A DNA stretch of 64,000 bases, taken from positions 1,252,974 through 1,316,973 of the forward strand of contig MNCI01026399.1 in NCBI GenBank assembly GCA_015680685.1. Reading direction: 5' to 3'. The translations under genes and the position numbers were made by a program. Position 1 is the stretch's first letter; every line of letters begins with the position of its first letter. Below are positions 54,906 through 64,000 of the stretch, one piece after another. The notes under the pieces were generated by a model that was given only the letters and a program-made list of their open reading frames with translations, made no database searches and was not told the DNA's origin. Source of the DNA: Gnetum montanum. Taxonomy: Eukaryota; Streptophyta; Gnetopsida; Gnetales; Gnetaceae.

Positions 54906-57430
54906 ATGTCTCTTTCACAAGGAAGAGATAATACATTTTATGGTGAGAACATTCATGGGAGAACTAACAAGATATATGTTGAAGAACATTAGAGTGACCA
55001 AACTCATGCAGGGGTTTCATATGTTCATAACCACCTTGATTACACTCAAGGACTACATTCACCTAAGGTAGACAATCCTAGAGAAGATGAAGTAAGTCCT
55101 GGACCAGGGGAGGCCTTAAGGTCTAGGACCTCCTCAAAACCTAAAAAAGATAGATCAAGGGACCCTATGGGACACCATAGAATCCATGGTAATCCTCCTA
55201 GTTTCTCATCTTCCTCTTCCTCTTCAACATCTAGTTTTGATGAAGATGAACATAGTTATAAAGACAAAGCTTCACTATGGGGTCAAAATAAAAATAGAAA
55301 TTGAAACCATGGGAAAAATCAAAGACATTAACATGAACATAGCTGAAATTGTCATAATTAGGAAAATAGAAATAGCAATTTTCACCATCACATGTTCAAT
55401 GATGATGAACCCTTGTTGGCCACTAAGAGCATGCTGCAGATCACAAAGTCAGTTAAGATTCCCCATAGGCATCGTAGGGAAAGTTGCATAAAAAGGATTG
55501 ATATGAATAGTATTCCTAAATTTGTGGGAGGATATGATTTTGATCCAAAATGTCATTTACAAGCCTTCCATTATGCTTGTGTCTTACACAACATTGAAAG
55601 TGGGTAGCAAAAACTTAAGCTCTTTTCTAGGACACTCATAGATACAATGAAAGTGTGGTATAGATCGTTGAAACCAAATTCAATCCATTAGTGGTCCACA
55701 ATGCTAGAACTCTTCAACAAGAAATACCAAACCTATGCGAGGGTGTCCAACCTAAGGAAATGATCCAAGGATGGAAATAAGAACCACGTAAACCCTTGGA
55801 TATTGCCCTAGATAGATATTATTCTCTACTAAATAAATACCTAGGTCATGGTTTCTTTGAGGAAGAGCAACTTTTCCACATCATAGATGTGCTTCATAAT
55901 TAAATAAGGGAGACTCTTGGGATATATGCTTAAGCTCAATTATATGGGCTACGAACCCATCAAATCCAAGAGCTAATCAATTGTGTGGCAAAAGAAGAAG
56001 GAGAGCTATCTAAATGGGAGAATGCTAAGAAATATCACTAGGATCCAACTCTTTAAAAGGAGAAGGTCCACATATATGGTAATGAGAAAGAGGTAGCTCT
56101 CAATCAGGTGATTTCACAACAAACCTTGTTGATATAGAAGTTTATTGATGAACTTAAAGCTAGGTTTGATAGGATGTTAGAGTGGATAAATGAGAAAGTT
56201 ACAACTTTCATAAGAATCATAGAGGAGAACGTAATGCAAAATGAATCAAGCGATCATAATAAATGGAGGAAGAAGAACCAAGAAACAGCTAGGAACACTT
56301 ATCAGCAAATAGGGAAAATGGCTGAAGAAAGAGGAGCTATAGACTCATCCACAGATGAAGATGACGGATGTGACATTTGCATATATGACCACCTAAAGGG
56401 CTATTATCGAGTCATGTTGCATCTACATGAGTATTGGACTTTTGCATTAAACCCCATGTTTATACAAAAGCACATGCCCAAGAAATTATCTTTTTCACAA
56501 GGTAATTATAGATAGTCCTACAACCAATTGTACTATCCTATGGGGACTTCTTACTAGCTTCAGCATTGTCATCAATTGCATTGGTGAAACCCATAGTCAT
56601 GGGGGAGGCCATCATCAAAATATCCCTACCCTTAATACCATCTTAACTTGTATAGATATGATGTTCAACAACCTATTTCCCAAACTAGTTCTATGACCCA
56701 AACCCTAAATCACTACTACCACTCTTCCAAATATCATCGACCCATGACATCTCCTAAAGGATTACCACCTCACATCTCTTACCATCCATCATATCCTCGA
56801 TATCCTCATACTCCATCCCATCACATGTCATAGCTAGCAACATAGGAAGGTTCAACACCACAACATCAACAAAAGAATGCCACTTGTGCTAAAAATGTGC
56901 ATAAGCATGATAATGCTAGTAGGTTCCTGCCACAATCCCAAAAATTTCCTTTCTTTAGGATGGCTCCCATGCATAAGCATATCATTCATGGACCTACTAC
57001 CTCATCCAAACTAGCATAATGCTAATCAAGTGCAACACCTTCCCTTTCATAACCGATGTCCTCAAATCCTACACAAAGGCCAACATCCATCATTACTCCA
57101 ACACCTAATAGAAGTAATGAATCTAGCACTATGAAGAGACAAATGAATCCATGCATACCTAATCATGATTAAGGGTATAATCTTATGCCAGACATTTGCA
57201 AAGTTCACACAACTCATACTTTGACCCACCATACATTTAACAACCAAGTGTATGAACAACAACAACTTGTCTATGCAGATGCCACTAAACCAAGAGACAC
57301 CCAGTGGCTTGAAAATGAAAGGTTAACACTATTTGACAAATGCATAGAGCCTACCTACTCACTTATTAATTCTTTTCATAGTCAAACACTTAGTCATGGG
57401 GGAGATGCCCCATCCTACATTCAAAATTAA
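54906..57430 (+). pseudogene. gag: Athila-like Gag of element C
   Basis: ATG at 54906 (MSLSQGRDN). Order as in B: NIHGRTNKIYVEEH, a Ser-rich stretch near 55205, EPLLATKSMLQI and the conserved MNSIPKFVGGYDFD (near 55505), capsid core (KLKLFSRTL, VWYRSLKP, YARVSNLRK), zinc-knuckle remnant CDICIYDHLKGYY where the last Cys is lost (near 56370), Pro/Tyr/His tail, end TLSHGGDAPSYIQN at 57430. At least one frameshift after 55607 plus many stops. No protease domain. Confidence 0.78.
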
Positions 57431-58860
57431 TAGGTATTTTTCATCTTTTTGTTTTACAATGTTTTATAATTTTCTCATTTCTTGATACATATTTTTCCTA
57501 TTCTTTTCAAATTTTTCCACATTTTTTTTCATTCCCTTTGTTCGTAATCTCGCTTGTGAATAAAACGATCTCATGTAGCCCATTGAGGTGAGGTTTTCTC
57601 TATGTTGTCAAGCCATGAGAGACTGATTATTTGGATAGTGACACCACATCATCCATCCACCCATTCCATCAATAAGATGTTCTTACTATGGTCATAATGA
57701 TATTCTTCATTCATCATTAAACTAAGAATAAATGTGTAATCATTATGCTTGGATAGCAAAGTGAAGAATCAAGTAGGAATGTAAAGGGTGTGAAATCAAG
57801 GGGATTTGTGGATCTCTTTGACCACTTTTGTATGTTCTATCATATTTCCAAGGTCATAATTATATCCTTGTATATCTAATGAAAAATAGGAGTAAGAAAG
57901 ATCTAATTATATCCTTGTATATCTAAAGGGTGCTGCCTTAGCATGTCACTAGAAAGACATGTTATGCATGCCTTAAGGTAGTCCTTTGGTAAGGTTGACA
58001 TAGATGAAAATAAAATAAAAGGGCACTGAATAAATTTCTAAGGGTCCACTAGAAAGACATGTTAACCATGCCTAAAGGTTGTTGGCTTCTCAAACTCAAG
58101 AAAAAGAAAAGAAAAAAAGAGTTCCATGAATAAACTCCTTCAAGTGATGCTACTCCTTGCAATGGTGGTAGTCTTATGGTTGTCAATCAAAGATATAAAA
58201 TAATGCAATGTCATTGGAACATGGTTTGGACTTGGTTTGAATCTTTGAAAGAAGGGCTAATGATTACTTAACCATTAATAATACACAAGGATTTATTATG
58301 CCTATGGTAAGGCACCTCACGTCCCAATTTTTGCAATCCTTTCTAAAATTCATCTCATCTCATTGTCCGTATGATCCTAACTTGCAATTTTGTGTAACAT
58401 AGAGTTATTTTCTCATATTAGTAGTTTTAGCATGTGTGTTTTGTTCAATAGGCATGCATTACATTCAATTCCTTTTGTGCCTATAGACATTTTTATGTGT
58501 GGTTATACAAGGGCATTAAGGGCTAAAGGCTACTTTGAGGAGCATCCACTTGTATAATTGTTGTAACTTGTACTTGTCTAACATAGGTGCATCATATTAA
58601 ACCTTCCAAGTACATAAATCATAAATTCAAAACCTTTCCTTATTATATAATTGATTTGTTCTACACCATGGATCTAATACTACTTTTCTTACATCTTTCG
58701 ACACTTTTAAATACCTGAGATTGTATCTTCTAACACTCTTGGTGCCTCAATATGAATTCTCACTTACCCTAGAACTGTGGATTTTACATGAAACCTTCCA
58801 ACCAATCATAGAGATTCATTTCCCATGTTAAATATCCTTATTAAGTGCATTTCCAAGCAC
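57431..58860 (+). other. Noncoding module between gag and ORFX in C
   Basis: T-rich tract (57435-57540), AATAAA (57559-57564), purine tract (58098-58121), and a block with GGGCATTAAGGGC and CTTTGAGGAGCATCCACT (58512-58552), in the order seen in B. Two copies of an ATCCTTGTATATCTA-containing unit lie near 57865-57925. Confidence 0.55.
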
Positions 58861-58940
58861 CTTGATATCGACTACTCGATATCAAGTGGGGCTCAATGTT
58901 AGATACCCAATATAGGGTCCATACAAAGCTATAAATAGGA
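58861..58940 (+). promoter_or_regulatory. LTR-like internal promoter before ORFX in C
   Basis: A perfect 11-bp inverted repeat, CTTGATATCGA (58861-58871) and its complement (58876-58886), is followed by GATACCCAATATAGGGTCC and a TATA box GCTATAAATAGG (58928-58939). The C LTR has a comparable inverted repeat and TATA box. It lies about 530 bp before the ORFX ATG. Promoter function is inferred from the layout and its conservation with B. Confidence 0.6.
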
Positions 58941-59471
58941 CTCCTGCATTGTTCAAAAAATTCATTATCATCACTTGAAGCTAGGGGACGTTTTTACATT
59001 TTATTTTCTCAATTGCAAGCTCTATGCAACGAACTTCCACATATGATATCTTGCTCCATACCACTCCGGTTTTCATGGTTTTTGAACCTAATTGACCTTG
59101 GAGTGTTCAATTTAGTTGGTGCTTGCATGGAAAACTTGTGCAAATTTTTCAAAATTTGATATTGATAGGAAGGTATTATAAGGGTAAGCATGTTAATAAC
59201 CTTAAGTGTTTTGATGAACAATCAATCGTATGAATGCTAGAACCTTTAATTTTCTCACCCAAGGGATCATAATAATCATTATAATCCATACATAAGGGAA
59301 AAGAGACCAACTACAAGGGTCATAAATGAAGTTAATACTTTTTGGGAATTTTTCTAACTTTTCAATCATATGAGCTAAATAACTTAATAGAACTAAGGTC
59401 ATGAGTAAGGTCTAAACCTATTAATGATAAATAACAACACCTTAGTAACATCAACACTTGATTGATTATAG

Positions 59472-62154
59472 ATGGCCCCAAAAAGAGGAGGACAAGAAGG
59501 ACCTTTGCAAGGTGCAATCAAACACCCAAGTGGTGGCAAAGGTTGACTAGGAGAACAAGGCCCACCAATCTAGCATGAAGAACAAGAGGCCTAGTCATTT
59601 ACCATTCATCAAGAGGCTCCTGCTACAAGGTAGTTGGTCCAAGGAAAGGTTGTAGAATCACAGGCTCTAGTGTATGGAAAATGCCCCATGTTGTCTTAGG
59701 AATGCCTCAAAGCCATATAAGAGAAATCCATGTTGACCATGATTAGCATGGAAATGAAATTCAAGTTGTTCATGGCATTTTCCCTTGAGGTAGTTAGAAC
59801 TCAACTTCAGGCATCACCTCTATGGCACATTCTCTCTGAAAGTGGGGAATAGTACCTCAGTGAGACATACCAATTTTTTCATAATAAGGAAGAAGTAACC
59901 ATAGTCAACATCAGTGCAGTCTCTATCTCTTTTTTAGTTAAGGTAATCATAGAGGCATTGAACCTATCAAATGTGGGGGCTAAGGTGGCACATTTGTCCA
60001 CAAGGTTTAATGTAGAAACTAGGAAGTTGGGGTTGAATTGGGCATATAAAAAAGATAATAAAACATATAACAAGTTAACTCTGAAAGAGAGGACTTATTT
60101 TAAGATTGACACCTACAATCTCTTCCCAACTAAAGGGCTCAACAGAATATCAACTTATGTGGCCCAAGGAGGTGCAATCTTGATGGGAAAATACAATGTC
60201 AATCTTGCCCAATTGTACTTCATGGAAATTCAAAGGGAATTTGAGGAAAGAAAGATAAGGAAGTGAACACTCCCATTTCCTTGCCTAATTAAAAGGCTCT
60301 GCAAGCATACTTGAATCTTAGGGGTACAACAACGATGTTCCTAGGAGGGCTCAAAATGCTTCTTTCTTTGAGTTGCTCAAACCAGTAGCACCAAGGAAAG
60401 ACCTTGGTGAGAAACAAGAACAAGAAATAGAGAAGGAGCCAGAATAAGAACTTGAAAGGGAGCTTGAGCAAAAAATATAGAAATGGTGAGAGCCACAAGT
60501 TCCATTTCCACCATTGCAAGATTATAGTCCTGTAATGAGCCATCTGCAGAGAATAGCTGTAACTCTTAGTTGGGGAAGTAGGGATGAACCAAACCTCTTC
60601 TAGGTCATCAATGATGTTGTTCAACCCACAGTTTCTACTAATCCATCAAAGGGGTAGATTTCTTTAGAATCAGGAGGAGAAGCCCAATGATCATAGTAGA
60701 TCATTGGAAATGTCACATTTTTTCAAGTGGTGCTCGAGATAGGAGAAGATGCCATAGTCATGGTCACGCAACACTAGGATGCAACAGGCATAGTAGAAGT
60801 TATCACAAACCACATTAAAGAATATTTTAATATGTTTATTATGCCCTTGGTGGACTTGACTAGAACTAGAGATGCACAAATGCTAGTTGGGACTTTAATG
60901 ACTCTTGTGGCCCATGAGGATGTGCTTGATAGATTGCTACAGATTGGACAAGTGGTGACAACCCTTTTTGACATCCCTAGCGATGTCATTGTAGTACAGT
61001 TTGACCTCATTACCATGAAAGGAAAACTAGTCATGGTAGAGGCTAGGGTAGAGCATGTAGAAGCAGAATTGCATAGATAGCAACAAGAGAGCTAAAAGAT
61101 GGAAGCTTGCCAAATTTTTTGTGCTTAACTAGTTAGACAAATTTTGAATAGAGTAATTGGGCTGATTGATTAAACAAAATAAAGCTATTGAACAAGAAAA
61201 AGAGAAAGCAATCTAGAATTCCTTAACTACTGAAGCTCAAGCGTATGCACATAGGAAGGTATTGATAGTTACATAAGAGGAGAACAAGTAGCTTGTTGTT
61301 GATAATGCCAAGTTAATCACTATGGAGAAACAAAATTTTTTTTGAAAGAAAGCATCCACTAGTTGAGTGAGAAACTATTGAGGATTAACCAAGATATAAG
61401 TATATTAACTAGAGAGAATAGAATCCTCTCAATGAAAGAGGTCCATGTAATACATCAAAAATCTACAATTGAAATAAGCACGTGGCAAAACGAGGCTAAG
61501 AAACATGAAAAGTTGAAGGAGCACCTCTGGGACCAAATTGACATGTACAAGTAGATTAATGAAAAAGAAATCCATATGGCAAAAGCTTGCATTAGTTTCA
61601 TGTCAATGCAAAATTTTGACTGGCAGCCTATCTTGGATATTTATGCGTTGGTCCACCAAGTGAAATTGACGAATAAGGGCCTACAAATTGAAGATTTGAA
61701 AGAGTACATGGAATTGGCTAACCTTCAGTATGCCAACCTTACCATGTGAAAAATATGTTGACCTAGAAAAAAGCTAGAAAAACAAGTAGTGGCCACCTAT
61801 GCACTATATGGAAAAGATTTTGTAGATAGGAAAAATGTCCTACAAAGACACTATGTAGTGGCCACCAAGAGATTGAAGATTACCATGAATTAAAAGAGAA
61901 GGATAGGTCCTTTGAAGAGGAACAATGATAGTTTGCAACATGGTATGTGAAAGTAAATAAGATGTTCCTACAGTTGCTGTGTCTATGGGATGTATCGATT
62001 CCAACACACATTGGCTCATCAGCTTGGATGGTACATGACCCAAGAATGAAGGAGGAGAAGTTGTAGACACTCCTAAATTGCTATAACTTATAGAATCTTG
62101 ACGACAAGGGGAAGAAACCCATGGAAGAGCCACTATCTCCAGGAACTACATGAG
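59472..62154 (+). pseudogene. ORFX of element C
   Basis: ATG at 59472 (MAPKRGGQEGPL), directly after TTGATTATAG, which could be a 3' splice site. Conserved with B from start to end: SPLWHILSESGE and LSETYQFFHN (near 59815), the best-kept block 59958-60266 (AYKKDNKTYNKLTLKERTYF, NLFPTKGLNRIST, LYFMEIQREFEERK), FPCLIKRLC, GSRDEPNLF, the open stretch 60832-61080 (LVDLTRTRDAQMLVGT), a coiled coil, and the final KKPMEEPLSPGTT at 62154. Several stops and at least one frameshift. Role unknown; see the B copy for the domain comparison. Confidence 0.7.
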
Positions 62155-62325
62155 TTTCCCTAGTTTTGTTGTTTTGTTATGGTGTCCATTTTGTGTAAAA
62201 CATCACTACGACATGGAAGAGTCAATTTGTGTGTCTAGTTAAGTCACTTAGTAATCCCATACTTTCATAATATTTTGTAAAGAACTTGTTCCTAATTTTT
62301 TTTACATTAAGGATGAGTTTTCATT

Positions 62326-62339
62326 CAGTCATGAGGGTA
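62326..62339 (+). promoter_or_regulatory. Polypurine tract of element C
   Basis: CAGTCATGAGGGTA directly before the 3' LTR start TGATGAG. Confidence 0.8.
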
Positions 62340-63204
62340 TGATGAGTCATGTTTTGTAGGATTCAATATTAGAGCTGTGATGTTGGATATCTGCTATTGG
62401 GGCACAACCCTCAATGTGAGGGATCTAATATGACCCCTTCCATGTGAGGCTATAAATACCATAGTTGGGTGCACGATTGGGATATAGAAAGATATATAAA
62501 GATAGATATATTTTGATAGATCTCAAATTTTTTTAGTTTCCAGTGCATGCTCGCAGTGTGATGTTAAATGATTGTATGACATCCTTATTTGAGTGTGACA
62601 TACTTGGACACATTACATGTTCAACAATAAAGATCAAGATTAATTCCATCATTGCAACATCCACTTAGCTTTATTTGAGTTAATTACTTAATTATTTACT
62701 ATTTTCCTTAGCTAATGTTGTCATTCATTGATCCTTATTATTTTTTTCATTAAGCAGAATGAGTACGACTAATCATGAGCGCTTAAGTGTAACTACTTGG
62801 TAACCTAATAGCATTATCATTTGGTATGCCTAGTAACAGTATGCTTGGCAACCCCAACGATAGTTTCATGAAGTCCAAGGCATGTATAGAAGGTTAGGAA
62901 CAGATACTCATTGCACATAGGCTAGTTAGATTTTATTTTCCATTATTAATTAGATTAAACAATCAATTTTTTTATTATTATTAGGAGTAGCTTAGGGCCA
63001 AAAAACATCAAGCATCGTATGCTTCACTTTGAACTAAACCATATGTGACAAAGCTACCACTAGTCCAAGCGGGAAGACAACGAACTACGATCAATACATA
63101 ATGGTCTAGATGCACAACTAGTCCCATCCACAAAATTCAATTGGATTTTGTGTGAATGCTTGTGATTCATATGGTTGGGCATAGGGGTACCTCGACACCC
63201 ATCA
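62340..63204 (+). repeat. 3' LTR of element C (865 bp)
   Basis: TGATGAGTCA to CACCCATCA. TATA box GCTATAAATACC near 62450. Aligns with 48213-49081. Confidence 0.9.
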
Positions 63205-63209
63205 ATATT

Positions 63210-64000
63210 CTTAGAATACTTATTCTCATTGTATCTCATATACCATGAATCATGACATCCTCATGGTAAACTTGTGATATCACCAAATATTAAACTTTCT
63301 TAGTTACTAAAGATCAAGATTCATGATTAGCTTGTTGTATGTTGTAAGTATACCTTGACTCATAGTTAGCTTGTGATAAAACACCATGGCTCATGGTTAG
63401 CTTGTGGTAAAATATCATAAGTTGTGGTAGAATAAAATTTCATTTTTTTTATTTAGAATTCTTTCATTTTTCAAAAGGTTAGAAGATTTAGAAATTATCT
63501 ACATTGATATGAAAGTGAGATTACCATAAGTTAAAATAAAGAAATAGGAAAATACCCCATTATATTCAATGGGGTTCAAGACTTCATTCTATTGACGAAA
63601 ATGATGAAAGAACTTCTTAGAGTAAATGATGTATGGAAAGTAAGAGAGCTTGTAGAAGCTCATATCAAAATCACTTTAAAAGGGGGAAAAAAATAAAGAA
63701 GATCCTCTAATGAGAGAACTACAAGAAGAAGAAAGTGCAAGATAAAAGACTCACATGCAAGAATAATCATTATTTTCAATGTTTTGGAAAAAAATAGTTG
63801 AAAGATTGTTCTTCTTGAAGATTGTTAAGGATGTAGTAAAAAGATAATGGTAGAGTTTTTCTAGTGTCTAAGCATCAACAAAGGTCTACCAACGTAGTTG
63901 AGGTTGATTTTAATTGTACCATGGGTAAAGTAGTCATACCAAGCTTGGAAGGAAGATGCATTAGCATCCTTGCATTGATGAAATGGATGTGTTGATGCAT
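63210..64000. other. Right flank of C, no gene
   Basis: 63230-63430 continues the degenerate CTCATGGTTAGCTTGTG repeats seen left of C. The rest is AT-rich with no domain. Confidence 0.5.

Larger units (their letters stand above)
48213..63204 (+). mobile_element. Element C: Athila-like retrotransposon with gag and ORFX, split by D
   Basis: Spans 14,992 bp including the nested element D (about 9.3 kb without it). Target duplication GTATT (48208-48212) and ATATT (63205-63209), one mismatch. Same plan as B: LTR, primer site, gag without protease, T-rich tract, AATAAA, purine tract, conserved block, internal promoter-like module, ORFX, polypurine tract, LTR. No RT or integrase. Confidence 0.87.

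Overview
The window is plant nuclear DNA made almost entirely of transposable elements. The evidence is Athila-like and Tat-like Ty3/gypsy retrotransposons with tRNA-Asp-type primer sites, an archaeal-type RNase H, an RTE-type LINE tail ending in an ATG-rich microsatellite, and a host gene fragment of the plant CCR4 deadenylase type. No intact host gene, tRNA, rRNA, CRISPR array or bacterial feature was seen. The depth of nesting, many old copies and low gene density suggest a very large, slowly purged genome such as a gymnosperm, but the species cannot be named from the sequence.

Layout. 1-4802: 3' half of a young, CpG-rich Tat-like element (RNase H plus integrase, tandem repeats, LTR), inserted in the 3' end of an Athila-like element whose remnant is 4803-5956. 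6171-8953: old reverse-strand gag and LTR relic of the same Athila-like group. 9000-11650: two decayed LINEs. 11651-12355, 21914-22334 and 29552-29815: pieces of one sequence, perhaps a copia-type LTR, split by element E (12356-21908, reverse strand, Tat-like gag and protease, no polymerase, TSD AGTTT) and element A (22335-29551, Athila-like gag and protease, no polymerase, TSD GTGTT/ATGTT). 29816-33754: AT-rich, unassigned. 33760-42391: element B (TSD AATAT), gag plus a large extra ORF ('ORFX'), no polymerase. 43645-45540: reverse-strand RTE LINE. 45640-47180: relic LTR and ORFX. 48213-63204: element C, gag plus ORFX, with element D (49135-54828, reverse strand, TSD ATACA) nested in its leader. 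D carries an intronless CCR4-like gene copy.

How the parts relate. A, B, C and the relics share LTR organisation (GATATC-rich inverted repeats, TATA box, AATAAA), a tRNA-Asp-type primer site, a related Gag and the same untranslated layout after gag, yet none contains reverse transcriptase or integrase. They must have been copied by a helper in trans. E shares its polypurine tract and LTR ends with the Tat-like element at 1-4802, which does carry RNase H and integrase, so these look like a dependent and a helper family. The most unusual feature is in B and C: ORFX, about 890 codons with a plant-transposon-like domain and a long coiled coil, is preceded by its own LTR-like promoter module (inverted GATATC repeat plus TATA box).
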